From: JAQBQZ01 sp964554765
Lineage (GTDB): Bacteria; Patescibacteriota; Minisyncoccia; Phycocordibacterales; CAIRYW01
Direction: 5' to 3'
Length of the DNA stretch: 64,000 bases
Assembly: GCA_964554765.1 (NCBI GenBank)
Contig: CAZKPS010000001.1
Location: forward strand, 62,001-126,000
Positions 1 to 8,096 of this stretch are shown one piece after another; positions within the stretch are counted from its first letter, which is position 1; each line of letters begins with the position of its first letter. The notes under the pieces were generated by a model. The model did not search any database. It saw nothing but the letters and a program-made list of their open reading frames with translations, and was not told where the DNA came from. The translations under genes were made by a program, and so were the position numbers.

Positions 1-57
1 GGTGCATTTTTATTTGATTATTTGTTTCTTGACCCTTGTATACTTTGAGCGGAGCGA

Positions 58-2199
58 TTATTTCTTCGCTTCCTGGATTTGCTTCTCAACATTTGGAGGC
101 ACAATCTCATAGTGATCGAATTCCATTGTTGATGATGCTCGTCCTTCTGTAAGAGATCGGAGGCTTGTTACATATCCGAACATTTCAGATAGTGGCACCA
201 TTGCAAGGATTGCTTTGTTCTGACCTCGGTCTGACATAGATACAATCTGTGCTCGCTTTGAACTCAAGTTTCCAGTTACGTCACCCATGAATTTTTCAGG
301 TGTTACAACCTCAACTTTCATGATAGGTTCGAGGATAACAGGCTTTGCTCGCTTAGCAGCTTCTTGGAACGCTTGTGATCCTGCAATCTTGAAGGCGATT
401 TCAGATGAGTCCACATCGTGGTAAGAACCAAATGTAAGTTCACAAGAAACATCTACCATCTTAAATCCAGCAACAATACCTCGATCCATTGCTTCCTTCA
501 CACCCTTTTCAACAGCAGGAATAAATTCTTGTGGAATAACACCTCCCTTAATAGAGTCGATGAATTCAAACCCTTCTTCACGTGTTACGTTCTTTGGAAC
601 CTTTGCCCCTTCTTCAAGAGGCTTAAGTGGTCGAAGTGTAAGCACCACGTGACCATACTGACCCTTACCTCCAGACTGCTTAACATATTTATGTTCAGCT
701 TCAGCTTCGGCAGTAATAGTTTCTTTGTATGCTACCTGTGGTTTACCTACGTTTGCTTCAACGTTGAATTCTCGCTTCATTCGGTCAATCATAATTTCGA
801 GATGAAGCTCACCCATTCCTGAGATCAATGTTTCTCCAGTTTCCTGATTTGTAGAGATTCGGAATGTTGGATCTTCATCAGAAAGTTTCTTAAGAGCCAT
901 ACCCATTTTCTCTTGGTCTGCTTTTGTTTTTGGTTCGATTCGGAGTGACACCACAGGTTCTGCGAATTTGATTGGATCAAGAATGATTGGGTTTGCTTCG
1001 TCACAGAATGTATGTGAAGTTTTCGCTTCCTTGAGACCTACCGCAGCTGCGATTTCTCCAGCATATACTTTCTTCACTTCTTCTCGCTTGTTTGCTTGAA
1101 GTCGTACGATTCGTCCGAGTCGCTCTTTGTTACCTGTTGTTGAGTTGTAGATGTATGATCCTGCTTCGATTGTTCCAGAGTATACTCGGAAGAATGTAAG
1201 CTGACCTACGAATGGATCTGTCTGGAGTTTGAATGCGAGCGCAGCAAATGGTTCAGAGTCAGAAGCTTTTCTTTCGATTTCCTCATTTGTATTTGGGTCG
1301 ATTCCTTTTACTGCTGGAATATCAAGTGGTGATGGAAGGTATTCAACCACCGCATCAAGTACGAGCTGTACACCCTTGTTCTTGAGTGCTGATCCTGTAA
1401 ACACTGGGAAAAGCTGGTTTGCGATTGTTGCCTTTCGGATTACTCGCTTCAAATCCGCGATAGCAATTTCTTTTCCTTCAAGGAAATCATTCATCATTGC
1501 TTCATCGAGTTCTGCAACTTTTTCTACGAGCATTGCTCGGTATTTCTTTGCATCCTCGAGATATTCTGCTGGGATTTCTGCTTCTCGAATAGTGTTACCC
1601 ATTTCTCCTTCAAAGAAGTATGCCTTCATCTTGAGAAGATCAATCACACCGTTGTGGTTTTCTTCGAGACCAATCGGAATCTGCATTCGAACAGCATTCT
1701 TGTTCAATCGGTCGATGATAGATGCAAAACTTCGCTCAAATGATGCACCCATTCGGTCAAGCTTGTTGATAAAACAACATCGTGGCACTCGATATTTATC
1801 AGCTTGTCGCCACACGGTTTCAGACTGAGGTTCCACACCAGCCACACCATCAAACACCACAACTCCACCATCGAGAACTTTAAGAGATCGTTCTACTTCC
1901 ACTGTAAAATCCACGTGTCCTGGAGTATCGATGATATTGAATCGGTGCATAAGAGATCTATCAGTACCCATATATGTAGGATTCCAGAAACAAGTAATAG
2001 CAGCTGCAGTAATAGTGATACCTCGTTCCTTTTCCTGCTCCATCCAGTCTGTTGTCGCTTCACCGTTATGTACCTCACCAATCTTGTGTGACATACCTGT
2101 GTAGTAAAGGATTCGTTCTGATGTTGTTGTCTTACCAGCATCAATGTGTGCGATAATACCGAAGTTTCGTACTTTTTCTAGTGGATAATCTCTGTTCAT
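58..2199 (-). CDS. fusA: Elongation factor G
   Basis: Translational GTPase that drives tRNA/mRNA translocation on the ribosome and, with RRF, ribosome recycling. The 713-residue length is normal for bacterial EF-G. Seen directly: the P-loop AHIDAGKTT at about residues 17-25, DTPGHVDFT near 90, and NKLDRMG near 145, followed by domains II-V with the conserved GMGELHLE segment. The ATG at 2199 gives the usual N-terminus just before the G domain. It lies downstream of rpsL and rpsG on the same strand, the classical str order, but an RRM gene and two strong hairpins separate it from rpsG, so it is probably transcribed on its own. Confidence 0.98.
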   Translation of the reverse strand: MNRDYPLEKVRNFGIIAHIDAGKTTTSERILYYTGMSHKIGEVHNGEATTDWMEQEKERGITITAAAITCFWNPTYMGTDRSLMHRFNIIDTPGHVDFTVEVERSLKVLDGGVVVFDGVAGVEPQSETVWRQADKYRVPRCCFINKLDRMGASFERSFASIIDRLNKNAVRMQIPIGLEENHNGVIDLLKMKAYFFEGEMGNTIREAEIPAEYLEDAKKYRAMLVEKVAELDEAMMNDFLEGKEIAIADLKRVIRKATIANQLFPVFTGSALKNKGVQLVLDAVVEYLPSPLDIPAVKGIDPNTNEEIERKASDSEPFAALAFKLQTDPFVGQLTFFRVYSGTIEAGSYIYNSTTGNKERLGRIVRLQANKREEVKKVYAGEIAAAVGLKEAKTSHTFCDEANPIILDPIKFAEPVVSLRIEPKTKADQEKMGMALKKLSDEDPTFRISTNQETGETLISGMGELHLEIMIDRMKREFNVEANVGKPQVAYKETITAEAEAEHKYVKQSGGKGQYGHVVLTLRPLKPLEEGAKVPKNVTREEGFEFIDSIKGGVIPQEFIPAVEKGVKEAMDRGIVAGFKMVDVSCELTFGSYHDVDSSEIAFKIAGSQAFQEAAKRAKPVILEPIMKVEVVTPEKFMGDVTGNLSSKRAQIVSMSDRGQNKAILAMVPLSEMFGYVTSLRSLTEGRASSTMEFDHYEIVPPNVEKQIQEAKK

Positions 2200-2326
2200 A
2201 ATTATGTGACTTGGGCTCGAGCCTAGGGCTTAGCCTATAAATTAATAAATTTTAATTAAAATTAAAAAGCGAAGGGAGAACCTTCATTAGTGACAGAATA
2301 CATTAAGATATCAAATAATGCAATAC

Positions 2327-2357
2327 AAAAAGCGGCACCTAAAGGTGCCGCTTTTTT
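2327..2357 (-). terminator. Terminator after the RRM gene
   Basis: GC-rich hairpin (AGCGGCACC / GGTGCCGCT) flanked by A- and T-tracts on both sides, so it can stop transcription in either direction. It lies between the RRM gene and fusA. Confidence 0.85.
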
Positions 2358-2386
2358 GATTTTCTTTAAAGCCTAAAGCCTTTAGA

Positions 2387-2677
2387 TTATCGTCGTGGAG
2401 AGAACCCGCCATCTCGTCGTGGTCGTTCTTCCATAGGTCGAGCTTCGTTTACAGTTACTCGTCGGCCGTCTAGTTCCTTGCCGTCGTACATTGCGATACC
2501 AGCATCTGCTTCTGCATCGTTTTCCATTTCAACGAATCCAAAACCTTTTGATCGGCCTGACATTCGGTCAATGATAACTGTTGCTGAGAGAACCTTACCT
2601 ACTTTCTCAAAAGCCGCTCGTAATCCTGCGTCGTTAGTACTGTATGAGAGACCTCCGACATATAATTTTTTTGCCAT
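2387..2677 (-). CDS. RRM-type RNA-binding protein
   Basis: Single RNA-recognition-motif protein of 96 residues. RNP2-like KLYVGGLSY lies at residues 4-12 and RNP1-like KGFGFVEM near 44-51. The tail is short, basic and Arg/Gly-rich, as in cyanobacterial and CPR glycine-rich RNA-binding proteins. The family binds single-stranded RNA and is often linked to cold adaptation or mRNA handling; the specific target is unknown. It is isolated by a hairpin on each side, inside what would otherwise be a continuous rpsL-rpsG-fusA cluster. Confidence 0.93.
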   Translation of the reverse strand: MAKKLYVGGLSYSTNDAGLRAAFEKVGKVLSATVIIDRMSGRSKGFGFVEMENDAEADAGIAMYDGKELDGRRVTVNEARPMEERPRRDGGFSPRR

Positions 2678-2797
2678 TATATATTTATGACTTAATACTA
2701 ATTATTACCCCACCTCAAATATATAAAGACTTAACCTTAAATACCTACGAGAGATAACTTAACCTGTAGTATACACTATTATCAAGAGATGTCCATC

Positions 2798-2860
2798 AAA
2801 TTAAATCAATAAACTAAAAACACACCTTCACGGTGTGTTTTTAGTTTATTGATTTAATTT
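2798..2860 (-). terminator. 29-bp perfect-stem terminator after rpsG
   Basis: Arms 2798-2826 and 2832-2860 are exact reverse complements around a 5-nt loop. The GC core is ACACC/GGTGT, and long AT arms extend the stem far beyond a normal terminator. It is symmetrical, so it could work for both strands. The rest of the 2678-2866 gap shows no gene. Confidence 0.85.
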
Positions 2861-2866
2861 AGAATA

Positions 2867-3337
2867 TTACCAAGCAAAGTGTGCGAACGCCTTGTTAGCC
2901 TCAGCCATCTTATGTGTGTTTTCTCGCTTCTTAACCGCTTCACCTTCATTTTTGTGTGCAAGCATGATCTCTTCTGCGAGTTTTACATGCATTGGCTTAC
3001 CTTTCTTTGCTCGTGCAGCCTCGATAATCCATTTCATAGAGAGGAAATTCTTTCGCTCTGCTCGAACTTCTCGTGGTACCTGGTAGTTAGCACCTCCCAC
3101 TCGTCGGCTTCGTACTTCCATAAGAGGACCAGTGTTCTTGAGTGCAGATTCGAAAATTTCAAGAGGATTCTCAACTTTCATTTCTTCTTTGATAACTTCG
3201 AGAGCATCTCGAACAATCTTCTGTGCAGCTCGCTTCTTTCCACTTTCCATTACGTAGTTTACAAACTTCGCAACTTTCTCTGACTTAAAGTCAGCGTCAG
3301 GTCGGATAACAGGTTTATTCTTTATTTTTCTTCGCAT
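2867..3337 (-). CDS. rpsG: 30S ribosomal protein S7
   Basis: Primary 16S rRNA-binding protein of the small-subunit head. I start it at ATG 3337 (protein MRRKIKNK...), which gives 156 residues, the standard S7 length. An upstream in-frame GTG at 3415 would add 26 residues with no counterpart in the family. Conserved features seen: the EVRSRRVGGANYQVP segment and the C-terminal ANKAFAHFAW. It follows rpsL by about 95 bp on the same strand. No convincing Shine-Dalgarno sequence precedes either start. Confidence 0.97.
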   Translation of the reverse strand: MRRKIKNKPVIRPDADFKSEKVAKFVNYVMESGKKRAAQKIVRDALEVIKEEMKVENPLEIFESALKNTGPLMEVRSRRVGGANYQVPREVRAERKNFLSMKWIIEAARAKKGKPMHVKLAEEIMLAHKNEGEAVKKRENTHKMAEANKAFAHFAW

Positions 3338-3432
3338 TGTATTTTTGTTGTGTACTTGCCCGTGAGGTTTTTTAAAAACTCCTCGGGTTTTGTTCCCTCT
3401 TTCGAGGTACTCCACTTATTAATTAATTAAAT

Positions 3433-3852
3433 TTAAGCTTTCTTTTCTTTCGGCTTTTTTGTTCCGTAAGCTGATCGCTCCTTTCGTCGCTTTTCTACTC
3501 CAGTACAGTCGAGAACTCCTCGTACGATAGTATATCGGAGACCGACATCTTTTACCTTTCCACCTCGAAGAAGTACCACTGAGTGTTCTTGGAGGTTGTG
3601 GCCTTCACCTGGGATGTAGGCCGTTACTTCCATTCCGTTTGAAAGTCGAACTCGGGCAATTTTTCGAACAGCTGAGTTAGGTTTCTTAGGAGTCTTTGTA
3701 GTTACCTTTGTACACACACCCTTCTTGAATGGAGAGTTGTGATATACAGGTCGGTTCATGAGTATGTTAAAACTCTTTCGCAAAGCCACGGCTTTTGGCT
3801 TAGCTTGCTTGTGCTTTCTATTTCTTTTTACGAGTTGACTTATTGTTGGCAT
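3433..3852 (-). CDS. rpsL: 30S ribosomal protein S12
   Basis: Decoding-centre ribosomal protein, 139 residues. The universally conserved TPKKPNSAVRK and EGHNLQEHSVVLLRGG segments are present. The second streptomycin-loop region reads GGKVKDVGLRY, whereas the usual bacterial sequence is GGRVKDLPGVRY, so one residue (the Pro next to the RimO-target Asp) is missing. I checked this by translating the reverse complement around 3530-3560. The C-terminal tail is Lys-rich. It heads the rpsL-rpsG unit. Confidence 0.97.
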   Translation of the reverse strand: MPTISQLVKRNRKHKQAKPKAVALRKSFNILMNRPVYHNSPFKKGVCTKVTTKTPKKPNSAVRKIARVRLSNGMEVTAYIPGEGHNLQEHSVVLLRGGKVKDVGLRYTIVRGVLDCTGVEKRRKERSAYGTKKPKEKKA

Positions 3853-4079
3853 ATATAAATTAAAACGCCCTTATGGGCTATTGCGACAATATACTATACA
3901 CAATAGATAAATGCAAATGGTGCTCCGCAAAACACTACTCGAAAAGCACGCATAAAATTCTACTGAATTTTTGCTCGGTCTCGGTTACCCACCTGCGAAG
4001 TCTTTTCAAGTAATGTTTTACTCCACTAAAGTGTTTAACTTCTAAATCCAAAGACATAGAGAACCATAGAAATTAAGAG
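3853..4079. other. Gene-free gap between rpsL and the protease gene
   Basis: No ORF of useful length, tRNA or clear hairpin was found. It should contain the rpsL promoter on the minus strand, but I could not assign -35 and -10 boxes with confidence. Confidence 0.5.
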
Positions 4080-4697
4080 CTATATACCCCCACCGATTCC
4101 TGTAAGGAGTTTAAAAAGCCAAGCTACAATAGGATCAAGTACAAAAGAGAACCCGAAAATGAAGATAAGGATGAACAAAAGTATGTTTTTCTCAATATAT
4201 TCCTTGATATATCTGAAATTGTAAGGCAGAAGACCAGTAAACACCTTGAATCCATCGAGCGGTGGAATAGGAATCATATTAAATACAGCCAAAGTCACAT
4301 TCACCACTACAATAAGAAGTGAGAGAATCCCCTCAGGTGATGCAATAGCTCCGGCCCCCAAAGTTCTAAAATACATTGCAAATACAAGAGCTACCAGAAT
4401 ATTTGAGAGAGGTCCGGCGGCTGCCACCATTACTTCCCCATATCTATTCTTTATATTATATGGATTATACGGCACAGGCTTTGCCCACCCGAACACCACT
4501 CCCCCAAGAGAATATGTAATAAGTGGTACTAGTATAGACCCGAAAATCTCCAAATGCTTCAGAGGATTTAAGGTCAGTCTTCCCTCGTATTTAGCAGTAG
4601 GGTCACCTAAAAAGTAGGCAGTATACCCGTGAGCCAGCTCGTGGAGGATAATAGAAACAATAATAACGGCGATTTGAAAATAAAAGTTGATTTCCAT
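4080..4697 (-). CDS. Site-2-protease-like membrane metalloprotease (M50)
   Basis: Intramembrane zinc protease-like protein of 205 residues. HELAHG at about residues 19-24 is the HExxH zinc motif, placed in the first hydrophobic segment as usual. The third ligand motif appears as NMIPIPPLDG near 139-148. Further membrane segments follow at about 90-108, 120-140 and 170-190. It is a compact S2P of the type lacking PDZ and CBS domains. The substrate is unknown. It is transcribed away from rpmB. Confidence 0.92.
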   Translation of the reverse strand: MEINFYFQIAVIIVSIILHELAHGYTAYFLGDPTAKYEGRLTLNPLKHLEIFGSILVPLITYSLGGVVFGWAKPVPYNPYNIKNRYGEVMVAAAGPLSNILVALVFAMYFRTLGAGAIASPEGILSLLIVVVNVTLAVFNMIPIPPLDGFKVFTGLLPYNFRYIKEYIEKNILLFILIFIFGFSFVLDPIVAWLFKLLTGIGGGI

Positions 4698-4745
4698 AGA
4701 TTATTATGATACCATACATTTTACTGTTAAATAAATTCAAATTAT

Positions 4746-4985
4746 ATGAAAGTTTGCCCAATCACAAAGAAATCATCACAAATGGGAGGAAGATACTCAA
4801 ACCGTACTCGAGCGACGCAGTTTAACCCTTGCGGCAAAATCCGACGGTCTGCAAACTTCCAGAAGAAAAGAATCTTCATCCCAGAACTCCAGAAGTCTGT
4901 ATCACTCGTGCTCTCTGCTCGAGGTATCAAGACTATCAACAAGAACGGAGCATACAAGACATTGAAGAAAGCAGGTCTTATCTAA
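4746..4985 (+). CDS. rpmB: 50S ribosomal protein L28
   Basis: Large-subunit protein of 79 residues. N-terminal VCPITKKSSQMGGRYSNR and the later SARGIKTINKNG match the bL28 pattern (VC..TGK... and SAKGMRxIDKKG). The ATG at 4746 is the first Met of the family-like N-terminus. It is a single-gene unit; the next strong hairpin on this strand is at 5078. Confidence 0.95.
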   Translation: MKVCPITKKSSQMGGRYSNRTRATQFNPCGKIRRSANFQKKRIFIPELQKSVSLVLSARGIKTINKNGAYKTLKKAGLI

Positions 4986-5008
4986 ATTCCAAAACAAAAG
5001 CCGCCCCG

Positions 5009-5089
5009 ATGGGTGAGCTTGGGAGAAGGGTCCCAAACGCAAGAGCTTTTGAGGTCGTACTCGACCCAAAAGGTGTACCGTGCCAGTAA
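5009..5089 (+). CDS. Candidate 26-residue small protein
   Basis: Open frame from ATG 5009 to TAA 5089 between rpmB and its terminator, product beginning MGELGRRVPNARAF. The stop codon lies in the loop of the terminator hairpin, as also happens for the orphan gene ending at 11420. Two further small hairpins overlap it (5018-5033, 5052-5065), so this may instead be a structured 3' UTR. No homology is recognised and coding status is uncertain. Confidence 0.25.
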   Translation: MGELGRRVPNARAFEVVLDPKGVPCQ

Positions 5090-5101
5090 GGCACGGCTTT
5101 C
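5078..5101 (+). terminator. Terminator of the rpmB unit
   Basis: Stem CCGTGCC / GGCACGG with loop AGTAA, followed by CTTTCTATT. The T-run is short and imperfect. Confidence 0.65.
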
Positions 5102-5175
5102 TATTATATGAATATTTAAATATAAAAACTGACCACCTCGCAAGCAAGATGGTCAATGCAAGAGACAGGATCGGG

Positions 5176-5553
5176 CTAGACTTCCTTGCGGACAAGGTAC
5201 CAGCCAGTATCGCCAGGTTCATCTGAGTAACCGAGAAGATATTCAGTTCCTTTCAACATAACGGTCATTGACCGATCGACCGGAAGGAAACCTTTTTGGC
5301 CCTGAAGCTGTTGAGCCACAAGCAGATGAACGAAGAGGGTTGACAGACCTCCATGAACAATCAGATGATCATTCGTACCATCGAACTCGGCGGTGGTGGT
5401 AAAGGATGATCGGCACTCTTTGCCCTGTGGACACATGATCTGAAGATCTTCATCAGCCTTGTTAAACAGGGTCCAGTCATAGTGCTCAGCGCCAGTCAGG
5501 TTAATGGTCCTGGCTGATGCGGGTATTGGGATTACGGGAATCAGGGGCTTCAT
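5176..5553 (-). CDS. Orphan protein of unknown function
   Basis: About 125 residues if started at ATG 5553 (MKPLIPVIPIPAS...). The longer frame to 5640 would run past the probable transcription start. No domain is recognised; there is no signal peptide or membrane segment, and the protein is fairly hydrophilic with mixed alpha/beta-like character. Base use is clearly less AT-rich than in neighbours, suggesting foreign or recently acquired DNA. It is divergent from the TrmB-type regulator at 5817, and a good promoter at 5646-5673 overlaps an inverted repeat. That regulator may control it. Confidence 0.6.
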   Translation of the reverse strand: MKPLIPVIPIPASARTINLTGAEHYDWTLFNKADEDLQIMCPQGKECRSSFTTTAEFDGTNDHLIVHGGLSTLFVHLLVAQQLQGQKGFLPVDRSMTVMLKGTEYLLGYSDEPGDTGWYLVRKEV

Positions 5554-5645
5554 GGGATGTGGTTTAGTTTCGGATTGAAAATCTTGTCTATTGGTTTGTC
5601 TGCCCTCACGTGAGAGCAAAAGAACAAGATTATTTATCAATGTTT

Positions 5646-5673
5646 ATTATAGTCACATAAAGCTTATTGTCAA
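5646..5673 (-). promoter_or_regulatory. Promoter of the orphan gene, with overlapping inverted repeat
   Basis: On the minus strand TTGACA (5673-5668), a 16-nt spacer, then TATAAT (5651-5646). An inverted repeat TTGTCA-N10-TGACAA spans 5667-5688 and covers the -35 box. The 10-mer AATGACAAAT at 5681-5690 recurs at 5816-5825 over the regulator's start codon. This is consistent with repression by the divergent TrmB-type protein and autoregulation. Confidence 0.6.
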
Positions 5674-5816
5674 TAAAATTAATGACAAATTAACTATCCG
5701 ATAAAGCTATATTTAATATAATTAATTTTAATAAATATCTATAAATGTCATTTTATTTTTGACACTTATCCACATTGTATCCTGCCTGTATCGATGGTAT
5801 ATTTAAGTCAATTAAA

Positions 5817-6566
5817 ATGACAAATGTAGAAACTATATTTAGAAAGCTGGGACTTACGGACAAAGATGCAGCAGTTTATCTCTCTCTTCTCTCTTCAGGA
5901 CCAATCGCAATTAGGAAGCTCGCAGAGAAATCTGGTATCAACCGAGGAACAACATATGAAATTCTGAAGACACTTCAAAAGGAAGGACTTGTTTCGTATT
6001 ATCACAAAGAAAAACACCAACACTTCGTTGCAGAAGACCCAAAAATTCTTTCAAAAATCCTTGCTCGTAAGAAAAACGAGATTGATGAAGTGTCCCGAGA
6101 TATCGAGAGAATAATCCCAGAACTCTCTACCCTCTCAAAAAATTCTATAGGTCAGCCAGTTGTAAAGTTTTATGAGAACTACAGTGGAGTGAGATCAATT
6201 CTCAACGATGTGCTCGATTCGACAGAAAAAATCAAAGACAAAAAGTATGTCGTCTACTCCTCTTCAGCTATCAGACCTTACCTCTACCACAAAGACGCAT
6301 TCCCAGACTTTACCGAACACCGAATCAAAAGAAAGATTTTTGTGCGCACAATTGCTAATGGCCCAGGTGGCGCGACATCAGGAAAAGACGAAAGAAAATG
6401 GCTCTCAAAAAAAGGAAGTGCAGCGACATACACACTCATCTATGCTGGTAAGGTAGCAATGATATCAGTGGGAGAAAATAACATTCCTCACGGACTCATC
6501 ATTGAGGATCAAGGAATATTTGAAACTCAAAAAATGATTTTTGAATCTGTTTGGAAGAGTCTCTAA
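5817..6566 (+). CDS. TrmB-type transcriptional regulator 1
   Basis: Winged-helix regulator of 249 residues starting at ATG 5817 (MTNVETIFRKLG). The HTH at residues 6-65 has the family pattern L(G/S)L..KDAAVYLSLL...GINRGTTYEILKTL. A linker and the TrmB-like effector region follow from about residue 115 (VKFYENYSGV) to the end (FESVW). In the family, TrmB senses sugars; the ligand here is unknown. It is divergent from the orphan gene at 5553. A perfect DnaA box TTATCCACA lies at 5766-5774 in the shared gap. Confidence 0.88.
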   Translation: MTNVETIFRKLGLTDKDAAVYLSLLSSGPIAIRKLAEKSGINRGTTYEILKTLQKEGLVSYYHKEKHQHFVAEDPKILSKILARKKNEIDEVSRDIERIIPELSTLSKNSIGQPVVKFYENYSGVRSILNDVLDSTEKIKDKKYVVYSSSAIRPYLYHKDAFPDFTEHRIKRKIFVRTIANGPGGATSGKDERKWLSKKGSAATYTLIYAGKVAMISVGENNIPHGLIIEDQGIFETQKMIFESVWKSL

Positions 6567-6602
6567 AAAAACAAAAGCACGAGCCTTCAGCTTCGCCACT
6601 TT

Positions 6603-6630
6603 TTGACTTTCTATTGTTTAGGAGTATAAA
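6603..6630 (+). promoter_or_regulatory. Promoter for the 6676 gene
   Basis: TTGACT, 16-nt spacer, TATAAA. The expected start is about 40 nt upstream of the ATG. Confidence 0.55.
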
Positions 6631-6675
6631 TACAAATGGAAACAGCCATTCGAAACACTCACCTACTCCATTACC

Positions 6676-6996
6676 ATGATTCACATAACCAAAAGCACAC
6701 TCCCTCGATGCCCCGAAGAAGCACAACTTGTCGATATCTCCGGAGATTTGTCCGAACATATCGATGCAGCATTCCAGACCGCAACGCAGCATCAGAACAA
6801 GGTTCCAGTTCCTGAAACGGAGCCTCCTGAGCAAGTCGAGATTACGCATGAGGCTCAGAAATTCCTGGACACTCAAGACCTTCGGTTCCCCGAGCACTGC
6901 CTTGTTGCATCTCTTACACAAATAACAGATGAAGACACGGTCATCATACTCGACGGTGAGGACGCGGGTGTGTATGTGTACATCGTCACCACTTGA
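6676..6996 (+). CDS. Small acidic orphan protein
   Basis: 106 residues, acidic, no membrane segment, no recognised domain. It has its own promoter (6603) and terminator (7022), and its base and codon use is less AT-rich than the neighbours. It belongs with the other single-gene orphan units of this window (11109, 35490, 56721, 62575). Stop codon TGA is used. Confidence 0.6.
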   Translation: MIHITKSTLPRCPEEAQLVDISGDLSEHIDAAFQTATQHQNKVPVPETEPPEQVEITHEAQKFLDTQDLRFPEHCLVASLTQITDEDTVIILDGEDAGVYVYIVTT

Positions 6997-7021
6997 TCTG
7001 CCGTTCCTTTTGCCACAATCT

Positions 7022-7053
7022 CTCGCGCACGCACCCCGGTCGCGAGTTTTTTT
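7022..7053 (+). terminator. Terminator of the 6676 gene
   Basis: CTCGCG / CGCGAG stem followed by seven T. Confidence 0.85.
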
Positions 7054-7084
7054 ATTTGAATACTTGAATATTTATATTCTTAAA

Positions 7085-7948
7085 TTAATTCACTCTCTCC
7101 CATCTCTCTCCATCCGACTCAAAACTAATCCTTCCCACAGTATCCGTCCGAAGTATCGGAACATTCAAACTATTTAAAGTGTCGAGAGTTTCCTCATGAG
7201 GATGTCCGTATGAATTATCGACCCCGCACGATATTACCGCATAATTTGGCGATGCAGCTTCGACATATTTTTTATTCGTTGAAGTTCGCGATCCGTGATG
7301 TCCAGCTTTTAGAATATCAGTATCGAGTTCAGACGTATTTAATGTAAGGAGATACTTCTCGATATTTTGAGGTGAATCTCCCTGGAGCAAAACCGAAGTG
7401 TCTCCATACACAAGCTTCGCCACAATCGATCCATCGTTTGTTGCAAGTTTCGACACATCACGATCAGGAAAAAGAATATGTAAATAAATATTCCGTTCTT
7501 TGTCGAGAATAATATTCATTCCTCGTCGAGCAAAGATTTGTTGAAGCCTATCTTTCCTCACAAGACTCTCCACCGTCTTATAGGTATCACTCGGTGAAAT
7601 AGTTCCAGGCTCAATAATCTCATCGACTTTATATTTATTCATAATATCAATGAATCCTCCAATATGATCTTTGTCAGGATTCGTGATGAGTATTGCATCA
7701 ATACTTCGATCGAACATCGGCATGACTTTACCCAGTTCTCGAAGTACCACTTTATCAGGACCTCCATCAACCATTATCTGTCTACCATTTGGAGCTTCGA
7801 TATAGATTGCATCTCCTTGTCCAATATTAAGGAATGAAATAAAAAGTCTCCCATGATGACCAGTAGTATGAGAGATAAAAAAGAATGAAATAGATGTTAA
7901 AACAAGAATACTCAGGCAAATGAAAGCAATTTTTCCTCTTTTATCCAT
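7085..7948 (-). CDS. ComEC-like metallo-beta-lactamase-domain protein
   Basis: 287 residues: an N-terminal membrane segment (about 8-26) and then a metallo-beta-lactamase fold outside the membrane. Seen motifs: FLNIGQGDAIYIE and MVDGGP (typical of ComEC C-terminal domains), TNPDKDHIGG in place of THxHxDHxGG, GDSP and AGHHGS. The first metal-ligand His is replaced by Asn. This is the nuclease-like half of ComEC carried as a separate gene; the channel half is at 8765-10300 with a SOD-like gene between. Probable role is processing DNA during uptake. Confidence 0.85.
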   Translation of the reverse strand: MDKRGKIAFICLSILVLTSISFFFISHTTGHHGRLFISFLNIGQGDAIYIEAPNGRQIMVDGGPDKVVLRELGKVMPMFDRSIDAILITNPDKDHIGGFIDIMNKYKVDEIIEPGTISPSDTYKTVESLVRKDRLQQIFARRGMNIILDKERNIYLHILFPDRDVSKLATNDGSIVAKLVYGDTSVLLQGDSPQNIEKYLLTLNTSELDTDILKAGHHGSRTSTNKKYVEAASPNYAVISCGVDNSYGHPHEETLDTLNSLNVPILRTDTVGRISFESDGERWERVN

Positions 7949-8011
7949 AATTCTTATAATTATAATGAATATTCAAAAAATGGTATACTTCTTCCATAAA
8001 GAAACAAGGAA

Positions 8012-8051
8012 GTAATCGTCATTTTCTACGGCCGTAGAAAATGACGATTAC
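8012..8051. repeat. Perfect 40-bp palindrome
   Basis: Each half (20 nt) is the exact reverse complement of the other, with centre GGCC and no loop. It lies between the divergent MBL gene and SOD-like gene. Without a T-tract it is not an obvious terminator; it could be a regulator site or a cruciform. Confidence 0.85.
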
Positions 8052-8096
8052 CAAATCATTCATTATTAGTTATTAGTTACTTATTATTTACTATTT

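Noticed and set aside
3338..3415. 26-residue N-terminal extension of S7 from GTG 3415
   Set aside because: The family begins at the ATG 3337 position and the resulting 156 residues is the standard length.
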